DNA of 18,817 nucleotides from positions 1-18,817 of the forward strand of contig DATDXZ010000045.1 in the NCBI GenBank assembly GCA_035289145.1. Direction: 5' to 3'. Under the pieces are notes generated by a model. The model did not search any database and was not told where the DNA came from. It saw nothing but the letters and a program-made list of their open reading frames with translations. Each line of letters starts with the position of its first letter. The first letter of the stretch is position 1. The position numbers and the translations under genes were made by a program. Of the stretch, positions 1-8,340 are shown piece after piece. The stretch is from JACOVP01 sp035289145 (GTDB lineage: Archaea > Nanobdellota > Nanobdellia > SCGC-AAA011-G17 > UBA489).

Positions 1-2
1 CA

Positions 3-86
3 GACTTACCGACGACTTTGCGCTATGTACGAGAACAAGAAATGCATCATCTAGCCCAGGTTCACCTCAGAAGCCCCGCTCCGTAG
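3..86 (+). pseudogene. probable 5' fragment of the methyltransferase gene (left edge open)
   Basis: The third forward frame is open from the window edge and reads LPTTLRYVREQEMHHLAQVH before running into the GC-rich palindrome, where it meets a TAG at 84-86. Its composition looks like real protein. If the sequence between the two AGGT(T)CAC repeats is removed, the reading joins directly to DGTGNVWGKLQNTW in the frame of the downstream methyltransferase. I infer that this is the N-terminal part of the same gene, cut off by an insertion. Alternatively it is the tail of a separate upstream gene that happens to end here. Confidence 0.45.
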
Positions 87-139
87 CGAAGCGGAGGAGC
101 CGACCGAAGGTCGGGCCTTTAGGCCGGGGAGGAGGTCAC
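66..139. repeat. GC-rich palindromic insertion element (about 74 bp) with flanking direct repeats
   Basis: Positions 71-132 are about 71% G+C in an otherwise AT-rich region. Several hairpins are visible: GCTCC 78-82 with GGAGC 96-100, CCGACC 100-105 with GGTCGG 109-114 (loop GAA), and GGCCT 114-118 with AGGCC 121-125. An outer stem of CCCC 74-77 with GGGG 126-129 gives a cloverleaf-like fold. The flanks carry AGGTTCAC (58-65) and AGGTCAC (133-139), which look like a target-site duplication differing by one base. No protein is encoded. It is probably a miniature palindromic element; no family is recognised. Confidence 0.55.
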
Positions 140-280
140 GATGGAACAGGAAATGTTTGGGGAAAGCTACAAAATACATGGCCGGCCGCTATTGATACTT
201 TAGTTCATCTCCAAGGTCAACGTACGGATGCACATCTAGAAAGAGCAAAAAACGTTCTAGATATTGCCTGTGGTACTGGT

Positions 281-892
281 ATGGCTGGAATGTATGCGGT
301 AGACAGAAATCCAGGAGTCGAAAGAATTGCATTTTCAGATATTAATCCTTATGCTATAATGACTGTTCAAGGCTTAAATAAAAAAAGAACCGCGCAGTTT
401 GATGCATTTGATCCTATCACTGTGCTCATGCCTTGTGATCCTAAGAGAGTATTTGACAGAGAGGTTGAAGTAACTTATCTTGTTAAAGATGGATTTCAAG
501 GGTTGACTTGTAAATATGATGTTATTCTAGCAAGTGCGATTCCAGCAACTCCTTCTGCGCCAAGACCAAAAAGACCATTGAATCCACTCTTTGAAGGAAC
601 TCAACTCTTGGAAGAAGTTGTTCGTGACAGTCCTCAACATTTAACAAAAGGAGGTCATGTTATTATCTCTCATTCCTCAGTCGGAGAAGAAGCATTTCAA
701 GAAGCAGCTAAGAAGTTTGGAGCAAAAGTAGCATTTACATCAGCTAAACGCGACGTCCCGTTCCGAGTTGAGTTTTTAGGTGATCAAGAATGGGTTGACT
801 TTTTAGTGGAACGGGGTGGCCTAAGAAAAGAAGACAAGAGAGGTTATCCTTATTGGCACACTGTTACAGTTAAACATTTAGAGTACAACTGA
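281..892 (+). CDS. class I SAM-dependent methyltransferase (5' end disrupted or upstream of the ATG)
   Basis: The first in-frame ATG is at 281, but the frame is coding well upstream of it. Bases 245-280 encode AKNVLDIACGTG, the glycine-rich SAM-binding motif I, which an ATG at 281 would cut off. The frame is open to position 2, but upstream of about 140 it crosses the GC-rich insertion and looks non-coding. There is no ATG, GTG or TTG in this frame between 143 and 280. After motif I come FSDINPYA (motif II-like acidic residue) and ILASAIPATP where HemK-like enzymes have NPPY. The last part holds a conserved-looking strand and helix, then KRGYPYWHTVTVKHLEYN. The substrate is not known. The gene is probably broken or N-terminally truncated by the insertion at 66-139, unless translation restarts at 281. 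Confidence 0.6.
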   Translation: MAGMYAVDRNPGVERIAFSDINPYAIMTVQGLNKKRTAQFDAFDPITVLMPCDPKRVFDREVEVTYLVKDGFQGLTCKYDVILASAIPATPSAPRPKRPLNPLFEGTQLLEEVVRDSPQHLTKGGHVIISHSSVGEEAFQEAAKKFGAKVAFTSAKRDVPFRVEFLGDQEWVDFLVERGGLRKEDKRGYPYWHTVTVKHLEYN

Positions 893-933
893 ATTTTGTT
901 GGTAAAATACATTTCTGGGATTAAAAAATTTAG

Positions 934-1785
934 TTATCTTCTCTTAAACTCTAAGTGCTTGATCTTATTTCCTTTAACATCCAGCCACACATTGACATTA
1001 GAGCCAAATCCAGCATTAATAGCTACAGTTTTGTCCATCTGATGAGATGTGAAATGCTCATGCATATGTGCTCCAATGCAGACCAGCGGCTGATGTTTGT
1101 CAATCATTTCCCGGGCTAGAAGCGAACCAAAGTGAATTCCATATCTTGGAGATCTGACATCAGTGATCGCGTCTATAGGTGTATTAAAAGGAACGTTATG
1201 CGTTAAGAAAATAACTGGCTTGGTAGCTTTCTTAAAAAGACGATTAACTTGATTGTACAGGAGAGTATACTTCTTTTTCTTCTGCGCTAGTTGTGCTCTG
1301 GTGAAGCGCGCTAGTTCTTCTTCATGCTGCGGATATTCAGGTCCAGAAGTAATGCCATGACCTATGATCTGGTGTTTGCCTATGTCCAAAAATTGTAAAT
1401 GAAGATTATGGATGTTGTTCAGTCCCTTGATCAAATATTTCCAATGGTCTTGCCGCAGGAAAGGAAATTTGCTTTCAGGATCTTTTGTCCAGTCCCAATT
1501 GCCAGGCAGCACGTAGACAGGAACGCCGAGAGTATTGAGATATTCTAGAATCTTTCGTCCGTCTGCCAATGACTTTTTGATCATCCCTTCTGCCCTTCGT
1601 TTGCCGATAAGATCCCACCACATGGTTTTTGATTTTGGGTCTTTCAGTCGCAATTGCAATGCTTGAAACATGGCGGTGCGTAAGGCGTCAGAACAAAAGT
1701 CTCCTGGTGCTATGATAGCATCAAACCCTTTAAAGTAAAGTTTAGGTCGATTGCCGTGTAAATCTCCAATAATGAGGAATTTCAT
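934..1785 (-). CDS. calcineurin-like metallophosphoesterase
   Basis: A 283-aa protein with the full set of dinuclear-metal motifs of the Metallophos family: GDLHGN (D8, H10), GDF (D29), PGNWDW (N96, D98), THN (H196) and GAHMHEH (H240, H242). These residues coordinate two metal ions for hydrolysis of phosphomono- or diesters. The layout is closest to small archaeal phosphoesterases related to YfcE/Icc; the substrate cannot be read from the sequence. A lysine- and arginine-rich insertion lies between the second and third motifs, around residues 46-75. No signal peptide is visible, so it is cytoplasmic. It is divergent from RNase HII, with back-to-back promoters in the 70-bp gap. A TATA-like CTTATAA lies about 26 nt before the ATG, which supports a leaderless start at 1785. 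A T-rich stretch follows the stop. Confidence 0.85.
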   Translation of the reverse strand: MKFLIIGDLHGNRPKLYFKGFDAIIAPGDFCSDALRTAMFQALQLRLKDPKSKTMWWDLIGKRRAEGMIKKSLADGRKILEYLNTLGVPVYVLPGNWDWTKDPESKFPFLRQDHWKYLIKGLNNIHNLHLQFLDIGKHQIIGHGITSGPEYPQHEEELARFTRAQLAQKKKKYTLLYNQVNRLFKKATKPVIFLTHNVPFNTPIDAITDVRSPRYGIHFGSLLAREMIDKHQPLVCIGAHMHEHFTSHQMDKTVAINAGFGSNVNVWLDVKGNKIKHLEFKRR

Positions 1786-1807
1786 AGTATATTGTGGGAA
1801 GTAGGTG

Positions 1808-1814
1808 TTATAAG
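1808..1814 (-). promoter_or_regulatory. TATA box of the phosphoesterase gene
   Basis: Reading the minus strand, CTTATAA is centred about 26 nt before the ATG at 1785. This is the normal distance from an archaeal TATA box to the transcription start, so the mRNA should begin at or near the start codon. Confidence 0.5.
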
Positions 1815-1827
1815 GGTATCGTACAGT

Positions 1828-1836
1828 TTATAAATA
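1828..1836 (+). promoter_or_regulatory. TATA box of rnhB
   Basis: TTTATAAAT is centred about 24 nt before the ATG at 1856, which fits a leaderless transcript. No Shine-Dalgarno sequence precedes the start. Confidence 0.6.
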
Positions 1837-1855
1837 TTCCAACCACTAGAGAAAT

Positions 1856-2506
1856 ATGGTTTTAATCGCGGGCGTAGACGAAAGTGGTAGGGGTCCAGTT
1901 ATAGGTCCTTTAGTGATGGCTGGCGTGATGATGAATGAAATATATCTATCAAAATTAGACAAGCTAGGTGTAAAAGATTCTAAATTACTTACATCCAAAA
2001 AACGCGAAGAATTATTTCCAAAGATTCAAGAAATCTGCAAATATAAAATTTTGATTATAGAGCCACAAGAAATCGACGAAGCAATTTTTTCTGAAGAATT
2101 GAATCTTAACTGGTTGGAAGCGATTAAGTCTACAGAGATTATCAGAGCCTTAAAACCTGATCGTGTTATTCTGGACTGCCCTAGTCCGAACATTCCCAAG
2201 TACACAAACTATGTGAGAGAGAAGTTAAACATGAAAGAAGTAGAAGTAATTTGTGAACACAAAGCGGATGTCAATCATAAGATTGTCGGTGCAGCATCGA
2301 TTCTGGCGAAAGTGACTCGTGACAAGATCATTGCAAAATTAGAGAGGAAATATGGAAATATTGGTCCTGGATATACTTCAAACAAGATAACGCAGAAATT
2401 TCTCAAGGAAAACTGGGAGAAGCATCCGGAAATCTTCAGGAAGTCCTGGGTCTCTTGGCAGAACCATAGCAGGAACAAAGCGCAGAAAAAGCTCGGCGAG
2501 TTCTAG
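1856..2506 (+). CDS. rnhB: ribonuclease HII
   Basis: A 216-aa single-domain RNase HII, the usual archaeal size. It cleaves the RNA strand of RNA-DNA hybrids and starts removal of single ribonucleotides from DNA. The four acidic catalytic residues are visible: D8 and E9 in GVDESGRGPVIGPLV, D107 in VILDCPSPN, and D138 in EHKADVNHKIVGAASILAKV. The GRG motif that contacts the RNA-DNA junction is intact, as is the DSKLLT motif typical of the family. The C-terminal helix ends with FRKSWVSWQNHS and a basic tail. The start at 1856 is fixed by the TATA box 24 nt upstream. The gene lies between the divergent phosphoesterase and a separately promoted LamG gene, so it is probably monocistronic. Confidence 0.96.
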   Translation: MVLIAGVDESGRGPVIGPLVMAGVMMNEIYLSKLDKLGVKDSKLLTSKKREELFPKIQEICKYKILIIEPQEIDEAIFSEELNLNWLEAIKSTEIIRALKPDRVILDCPSPNIPKYTNYVREKLNMKEVEVICEHKADVNHKIVGAASILAKVTRDKIIAKLERKYGNIGPGYTSNKITQKFLKENWEKHPEIFRKSWVSWQNHSRNKAQKKLGEF

Positions 2507-2515
2507 AAGAAACGC

Positions 2516-2522
2516 TTTTATA
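2516..2522 (+). promoter_or_regulatory. TATA box of the LamG gene
   Basis: TTTTATA begins 10 bp after the rnhB stop codon. It is centred about 25 nt before the ATG at 2544, which favours that ATG over the GTG at 2529, only 10 nt from the box. Confidence 0.5.
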
Positions 2523-2543
2523 GACCTAGTGTTTGAAAAATCT

Positions 2544-3233
2544 ATGAAAAACTTGATAGGTATCTTTCTTCTAACGGTAATTGTGGTAAGTGCCTGCTCT
2601 CCTGCTCTCTGGGCTCTAGACGGGAATACCATTGCTTATTGGCGATTAAATGAAAGAGGCAATACGGTAAAAGATGGTTCAAGAAACAACAATGATGGTC
2701 AAGTTCTTGGTGCTCAATCCGTCAAGGGATATAGGGGAAGAGCCTTGCAGTTTGATGGAAATAACAAGTATGTTCGTGTTCCAGATCATGCGAGTTTTGA
2801 CACACAGCAGATTACTTTGGAAGCCTGGATAAAGGTTCAAGGAACAAATCAAGATACTCTCGTTGACGAGATTATTGGCAAAGATAACCAATATGTTTTC
2901 GGCATTGGTGATCAAATTTTTCAAAATCATATAGCATTTTCATTGGGCGGTATGCCTGCGGCGTTTCCAACTTGTCATGGCTCAGGTTTTTGTGATGGGG
3001 GAGGTCCTCTTACTCTAGATCAATGGCATCATGTCGCAATTCAATATAATGGCACTACAGTGCAGACATTTATAGATGGAAATGTAGCGATGTCATATCC
3101 AATGAGCTTCACTATGCTGGCTTCATCAGATGATCTTGGCATCGGCGCGCGTCCTCAGCCAACAACTGGTGCTACAGAATATTTCAAGGGAATAATTGAT
3201 GAAGTGCGAATTAGTTCTCAGCCAAGATATTAG
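2544..3233 (+). CDS. secreted LamG/concanavalin A-like lectin-domain protein
   Basis: A 229-aa protein with an N-terminal signal, MKNLIGIFLLTVIVVSACSP, followed by one LamG_3-type beta-sandwich. The domain signature is clear: IAYWRLNE, a GQVLGA segment, GRALQFDGNNKYVRVPDH, ITLEAWIKVQ, LDQWHHVAIQYNG, VQTFIDGN and the closing FKGIIDEVRISSQ. Such domains bind carbohydrates or proteins at the cell surface. VSAC at residues 15-18 resembles a lipobox, so this may be a lipoprotein anchored at C18; alternatively signal peptidase I cuts after ALWA. I chose the ATG at 2544 over the GTG five codons upstream because the TATA-like box lies 25 nt before it. No membrane anchor or enzymatic domain follows. 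The ligand is unknown. Confidence 0.85.
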   Translation: MKNLIGIFLLTVIVVSACSPALWALDGNTIAYWRLNERGNTVKDGSRNNNDGQVLGAQSVKGYRGRALQFDGNNKYVRVPDHASFDTQQITLEAWIKVQGTNQDTLVDEIIGKDNQYVFGIGDQIFQNHIAFSLGGMPAAFPTCHGSGFCDGGGPLTLDQWHHVAIQYNGTTVQTFIDGNVAMSYPMSFTMLASSDDLGIGARPQPTTGATEYFKGIIDEVRISSQPRY

Positions 3234-3261
3234 TTTTCGTCCCTAAATGTCGACAAAAATG

Positions 3262-3270
3262 TTTATAAAG
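3262..3270 (+). promoter_or_regulatory. TATA box of smc
   Basis: TTTATAAAG is centred about 29 nt before the ATG at 3295, so the 5' leader should be only a few nucleotides. Confidence 0.5.
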
Positions 3271-3294
3271 CTCTGAGTGACCATTTTAAGGTAA

Positions 3295-6200
3295 ATGACT
3301 ATCATCAAAAAGCTCCATTTTAGGGGTTTCAAGAGCTTCGCTAAACCTCTCGATTTAGAGTTCGGAAAGGGGTTTAACTGCATTCTAGGTCCGAATGGAT
3401 CGGGAAAATCAACAAAATACGACACACGAATTCTAATGAGTGATGGCTCTCAAAAAAAGATAGGTGAGTTAGTAGAAGAACATCTCAAAAAAAATAAAAC
3501 TCATATAAAATTAGATGATGGTGTTTATACCTATGAAAATCAAGATAGCTTGTATATTTTTGCATTAAATAAAGAAACAATGCAGATAGAAAAGCGTCCA
3601 ATTCAAGCGTTTATTAAACGTGAGGGAGAATCCAATTTATATAAAATAACTACACAATCTGGAAAAAGTTCCACAACTACAGGTTGCCATCCAGTTATGA
3701 CTTTTAAGAATGGAAAAGTGTGTTCAGAAATAGTTGAAAATCTTACCTGTGAAGATGTTATTGTGACACCGCGTTCTTTACAAATCGATGGAAAGCAAGT
3801 TAAATTCGAGAATAAATTAATCACTAAAGACTTTGCACGTCTTATAGGGTATTTAATTGGAGATGGTCATATTAATAAAAGTATAGAGCTCACTAATAGT
3901 AACACTGATATTATTGAAGATTTCAAAAGAATTTATAGTAAGATATTTTATTTTAATAACTTTAAAACATATAAAGATGCACAAGAAAAAGATTTAAGAA
4001 CATACATATACAAAAAAGAGCATGTTAATTTTTTCCAACGTCTCTTCCGAGGTAAAATTCTTACAAATCTCCATAAAAATATACCTCAAGAATTGTTAAT
4101 TTCTTCAAATGAAGTGATTAAAGCTCTTTTAGGTGGTTTATTCGACACAGATGGATATGTGAGTGAAGATGGTAATGAAATAGAATATAGTTCAAAAAAT
4201 GAGCTATTAGTTGATGATATCCAAATGTTATTGCTGCGATTTGGTATTCATAGTATGAAAAAGAAAAAAATGAAATATGCAGCAAATACTGAAAAGAAGA
4301 CCAAAAGACCTTACTACTATCTCCATATTAATAACATAGGCAATCTTACAAAATTCTATCAAAATATTACATTCAAATGTTCCTATAAACGAGAAAGATT
4401 AGAAAAGATGTTAAAACATTTTGAGAATAATTACTACCAAGAGAATCCAAATCATGATCTTTTGCCTCAAGAAGTAAATTTACTTATTCGACAATGTAAA
4501 GAACTGCTGAATATTAGATATAAACCACTGAGAAAGCAACATCCAAAATTTGCAGCGTATATAGAAAATCGTTGCTGTCCTACTCGTCAAGGGGTGAATG
4601 AAATTCTTTCTATTTTTGAAAATCGTTTAAGTCTTATGACAAAAACATATAAAAAATTACATCTTCATCAAGCAACCTTAGCTACAGCAAGAAAAACTCT
4701 AGAGCTTTCAACAACTGAAGCTGCACAATATGTTGGTGTTTCTAGAAACATGATTGTGACTCATTGGGAAAAAGGAACATTCCAGGCACATGCAGAAAAC
4801 TTGCAGAAATATCACAATTTTATCAAAGAAACTATCCAAACACGAGTAATGCAAGCTCTGCAGATCATAAAAGTGCTTACTAATTTACTATATTCTGACA
4901 TTTATTGGGACAAAATAGTTTCCATAGAAAAAGTCGAAGGTGCAAAGTATGTTTATGATCTTGCTATTGAAGGGCATCATAATTTCGTTGCTAACGGTAT
5001 GTTTTTGCATAATTCAAACGTGATCGACGGTCTTTGTTTTGTTCTCGGAAAAATGTCTGCAAAAGGCATGCGGGTAGAGAAATCTGCAAACCTTATTTAC
5101 AACGGTGGTAAAAAAGGCAGTCCTATGAAGGAAGCAGAAGTATCCATTGTGTTTGATAACGAGAAAAAAGAATTTCCCGTGGAAGCAGAAGAGATCAAAG
5201 TCAGTCGTATTGTTCGCCAGAACGGCCAGTCTATTTACAAGATTAATGATGAAGTGCACACGCGTCAGCAAGTAGTAGACTTGCTCGCAATTGCGAAAAT
5301 AGATCCTGACGGGCACAATATTATATTGCAGGGAGATATCGTCCATTTCATGGAGATGAAGACAGAAGAGCGTCGTCAAGTCATCGAGGAAATTTCCGGC
5401 ATCTCAGTCTATGAAGATAAAAAACAAAAGGCAATCAATGAATTAACAAAAGTGGAAGAAAGATTAAACGAGGCTACTATTATCATGACTGAGCGTGAGG
5501 CAAATCTCCGTGAATTAAAGAAAGATCGTGATCAAGCGTTCAAGTACAAAGATCTGGAAAAAAATATCAAATCTAACAAGGCAACATTCATCAATATGCA
5601 GCTGGAAGAGAAAAAGAAAAAAGTAGAGGATGTAGAAAAGAAGATCACAGATCATCAAGCGCAGCAAGATAAATTCACAAAAAAAGTTGAAGAGTTGAAG
5701 AAAAGTGTCGCAGACAAGAAGAAGGAATTGCAGGAGATAGGAAATGAAATTGAGCAGAAAGGTGAGAAAGATGCTATTGCTGTCCAGAAAGAAGTAGAAA
5801 CAATCAGGACAAATCTCGTCAAGCAAACAGAGCGTTTGCATACTTGTAAGAATGAACTTACTAAGATCGAAGAGCGTAAAAAACAGCTCAAAAGTAGCCT
5901 GGATGACCTCAAGAAGACCATTGAGCAGTTAGAGCAGTCTCGTGGCACTATTAACAAGAAGATAGAAGAAGCTAAGGTAAAAGAATCGCGTTTAGTCGAG
6001 GATATTCAGCGTTTCAAGGAGAAGTATGGAGTCGGCGGAACAACAGAGGGATTAGACAAGATAGAAGACAAGGTCAGAAAGTTAGAAGAACAAATCCAAA
6101 AGCAAACAGAAGAACAGCAGGATGCATTGCGCAAGAAATTCCAATTGGAAGCAGAAATCCAGCAGTTGGATGAGCAGATAGGAAAATTAACCAAGCTTGG

Positions 6201-8340
6201 CAAGGGCATGGATATTGGCAAGCAGAGAAAAGAATTGGAAAAAGTGTCCGCAGAATTGCAAAAAGCTCTGCAGGAAGACAGTGTCTTGGCAACGCAGTTA
6301 AAAGATGTCAAAGAAAAATTACAGCGATCGCAAGAACAGATGTTCACCATGCAGGCAAGGGAAGCAGGCCTCAAGAGTTCTCTATTAGATGATGGTGCTG
6401 TTAAAAAAATTCTCAGCCTGAACAATCCTAAAATCTATGGCATAGTTTCACAGTTAGGAAAAGTATCAGAAAAATATAGCAAAGCTTTGGAAGTTGCTGC
6501 AGGTCCTCGTATTCGCAGTATAGTGGTTGAAGATGATAGAGTGGCGGCAGAATGTATAACCATGTTGAAAGAAGCTAGAGCAGGTATCGCAACATTCTTG
6601 CCATTGAACAAGGTAAGAGCTCGTGCTGAAGGTACTCCCCTCACTGGAAAAGGCGTGCAAGGCAGTGCTTTGGACTTAGTCGCCTATGATAAGAAATTCA
6701 AGGATGTCTTCTCTTTTGTCTTCGGTTCAACATACGTTGTTGATGATGTGGAGACTGCGCGTCGTATCGGTATTGGAAAAGGGCGCATGGTCACATTAGA
6801 GGGAGATTTAATGGAAGTCTCGGGAGCCATGATTGGAGGCTACAGAGCGAAAACGCAAGGTGTTGGCTTCCAGCAGAAAGAAGTCACAGAAGGATTAGGA
6901 AAGTCTCAAAAAGAGATGGAGCATCAGGAAAAGCTCAAGACAACTTTGGAAGAGCGTCGTGATGAACTCGAACAGAGAATTGAACGTTTGCGTAAACTCA
7001 AGAGTGAGATGGAAGGGGAAATGATCAAGGTGGAAGCTTCTATCGGTTCTTTGGACGTGGATAAATTATACCAAGAGCGTGAGAAAGCTGCAAAAGACAA
7101 AGTATTCTCAGTAGTAGACTCTTTGACAAAAGAAATTGCAAGTATGCAAACAGAATTAGAAGGTTTGAAAAAAGAAAGGGAACGATTTATGAACGGCATG
7201 AAAGGATTATCCAATCCGCAGGTAGCCTCTTCTTTGACAAATATGGAAGAGCGAAGACAAAAAACTCGCGAAGAGATGGTGCAGTTCCAGACAGAAATCA
7301 AGAACATAGACATGCAAATTTCAGGCATCTACAAGCCAGAAGAGGAAAAGACATTAAAAATCGTCAAGCAGCATGACAAGGAAATCCAAGAGTTCACCAA
7401 GGAAGCAGATGCTCTCGAATCACAATTAAAGCAGCAGCAGAAAGCGTTGCAGGAGCATGAAGAAAAAGCATTGAAGTTCCAGAAAGAATACAAGAACCTC
7501 TTCCTAAGAAGAAATAAGCTCTCTGAAGAGATTTCGAAGACAGAAGCTGACTCAACAGTGGAAGACATGAAGATTCGGGAAATACAGAATAAGATCAATG
7601 AAGTGAATATCAACCGTGCTAAAGTAGTGGCGGAAAAAGAAGCTCTAGACAAGGAATATGAAGAATTCAAAGGTGTTGAATTGCGGCAGCATATCTCCTT
7701 GGACAAGCTCAAAGAGGAAATTAGTAAGTTCGAAAAGCACATGCAGGACATGGGGAACATCAATCTACGTGCACTAGAAGTCTATGAAGGATTATTGAAG
7801 GAATACGACGAGTTATTGAAGAAAATAGACAAGCTCAGGTCTGAAAAGGAAGATGTCTTGCAGATGATGTATGAGATCGAAACGAAGAAGAAAGATCTCT
7901 TTCTGGAGACTTATAAGGAAATCTCAAAGAACTTCACTCAGATCTTCTCTTCATTGTCTGCGAAAGGAGAAGCGCTTCTCACCTTGGAGAACGAAGAAGA
8001 TCCTTTGTCTGCGGGTGTGGAGATTCGTGTTCGTTTGGCTGGCAACAAGTTCTTGGACATCAAGTCTTTGTCTGGTGGAGAGAAAACATTGGCTGCATTG
8101 TCATTTATTTTCGCTATTCAAGATTATAACCCGGCGTCATTCTATCTCATGGATGAGGTGGATGCAGCTCTCGATAAAAGGAATTCTGAATTGTTGTCAA
8201 AACTAGTGGGTAAATATGCTGCAAACGCGCAATACATCATTATTTCTCACAATGATGCTATTATTTCCGAAGCTGAACAGATCTACGGTGTTTCTATGCA
8301 GACTAATGGGATTAGCAAAGTAGTAAGCCTTAAAGTTTAA
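3295..8340 (+). CDS. smc: chromosome segregation protein SMC, with intein
   Basis: A 1681-aa precursor; removing the 535-aa intein gives an SMC of 1146 aa, normal for the family. SMC dimers are ATP-driven condensin motors that organise and segregate the chromosome. Residues 1-38 hold the ATPase N-lobe up to the P-loop GPNGSGK, and the motif resumes after the intein as SNVIDGLCFVLG. Next come the Q-loop ILQGDI (about 677), a first coiled coil (about 720-1030), the hinge (about 1040-1205, with KIYGIVSQLG, GPRIRSIVVEDD and EGDLMEVSGAMIGGY), and a second coiled coil to about 1540. The C-lobe carries the signature LSGGEKTLAALSF (1592) and Walker B FYLMDEVDAALD (1616). No ScpA or ScpB gene is nearby. 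The stop overlaps the stop of the convergent minus-strand gene. ATP binding is impossible until the intein splices out, because the P-loop lysine and serine are separated. Confidence 0.97.
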   Translation: MTIIKKLHFRGFKSFAKPLDLEFGKGFNCILGPNGSGKSTKYDTRILMSDGSQKKIGELVEEHLKKNKTHIKLDDGVYTYENQDSLYIFALNKETMQIEKRPIQAFIKREGESNLYKITTQSGKSSTTTGCHPVMTFKNGKVCSEIVENLTCEDVIVTPRSLQIDGKQVKFENKLITKDFARLIGYLIGDGHINKSIELTNSNTDIIEDFKRIYSKIFYFNNFKTYKDAQEKDLRTYIYKKEHVNFFQRLFRGKILTNLHKNIPQELLISSNEVIKALLGGLFDTDGYVSEDGNEIEYSSKNELLVDDIQMLLLRFGIHSMKKKKMKYAANTEKKTKRPYYYLHINNIGNLTKFYQNITFKCSYKRERLEKMLKHFENNYYQENPNHDLLPQEVNLLIRQCKELLNIRYKPLRKQHPKFAAYIENRCCPTRQGVNEILSIFENRLSLMTKTYKKLHLHQATLATARKTLELSTTEAAQYVGVSRNMIVTHWEKGTFQAHAENLQKYHNFIKETIQTRVMQALQIIKVLTNLLYSDIYWDKIVSIEKVEGAKYVYDLAIEGHHNFVANGMFLHNSNVIDGLCFVLGKMSAKGMRVEKSANLIYNGGKKGSPMKEAEVSIVFDNEKKEFPVEAEEIKVSRIVRQNGQSIYKINDEVHTRQQVVDLLAIAKIDPDGHNIILQGDIVHFMEMKTEERRQVIEEISGISVYEDKKQKAINELTKVEERLNEATIIMTEREANLRELKKDRDQAFKYKDLEKNIKSNKATFINMQLEEKKKKVEDVEKKITDHQAQQDKFTKKVEELKKSVADKKKELQEIGNEIEQKGEKDAIAVQKEVETIRTNLVKQTERLHTCKNELTKIEERKKQLKSSLDDLKKTIEQLEQSRGTINKKIEEAKVKESRLVEDIQRFKEKYGVGGTTEGLDKIEDKVRKLEEQIQKQTEEQQDALRKKFQLEAEIQQLDEQIGKLTKLGKGMDIGKQRKELEKVSAELQKALQEDSVLATQLKDVKEKLQRSQEQMFTMQAREAGLKSSLLDDGAVKKILSLNNPKIYGIVSQLGKVSEKYSKALEVAAGPRIRSIVVEDDRVAAECITMLKEARAGIATFLPLNKVRARAEGTPLTGKGVQGSALDLVAYDKKFKDVFSFVFGSTYVVDDVETARRIGIGKGRMVTLEGDLMEVSGAMIGGYRAKTQGVGFQQKEVTEGLGKSQKEMEHQEKLKTTLEERRDELEQRIERLRKLKSEMEGEMIKVEASIGSLDVDKLYQEREKAAKDKVFSVVDSLTKEIASMQTELEGLKKERERFMNGMKGLSNPQVASSLTNMEERRQKTREEMVQFQTEIKNIDMQISGIYKPEEEKTLKIVKQHDKEIQEFTKEADALESQLKQQQKALQEHEEKALKFQKEYKNLFLRRNKLSEEISKTEADSTVEDMKIREIQNKINEVNINRAKVVAEKEALDKEYEEFKGVELRQHISLDKLKEEISKFEKHMQDMGNINLRALEVYEGLLKEYDELLKKIDKLRSEKEDVLQMMYEIETKKKDLFLETYKEISKNFTQIFSSLSAKGEALLTLENEEDPLSAGVEIRVRLAGNKFLDIKSLSGGEKTLAALSFIFAIQDYNPASFYLMDEVDAALDKRNSELLSKLVGKYAANAQYIIISHNDAIISEAEQIYGVSMQTNGISKVVSLKV
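3409..5013 (+). mobile_element. Ser1 intein with LAGLIDADG homing endonuclease and internal HTH, in the SMC Walker A motif
   Basis: A 535-residue in-frame insertion, S39-N573 of the precursor. Block A is STKYDTRILMSDG; its DT at intein positions 5-6 fixes Ser39 as residue 1. Block B is TTTGCHPV with its histidine at 132. Two LAGLIDADG motifs, LIGYLIGDG (D190) and LLGGLFDTDG (D286), keep both catalytic aspartates, so the endonuclease may be active. Residues about 463-494 form a helix-turn-helix (LSTTEAAQYVGVSRNMIVTHW) between the endonuclease and the splicing C-terminus. Blocks F and G are VYDLAIEGHHNFVANG and FLHN, with penultimate His572, terminal Asn573 and +1 Ser574. Splicing restores GPNGSGK-SNVIDG exactly. 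The insert is visibly more AT-rich than the flanking smc sequence, as expected for a horizontally mobile element. Confidence 0.96.

Noticed and set aside
66..139. tRNA or other structured RNA gene, because of the cloverleaf-like fold
   Set aside because: There is no T-loop consensus, no anticodon arm of the right size and no CCA-end geometry, and it lies between two halves of a coding frame.
5515..7763. several long minus-strand open frames antisense to smc
   Set aside because: They are Phe/Leu/Ser-rich readings opposite Lys/Glu-rich coiled coil, have no domains, and are explained by composition.
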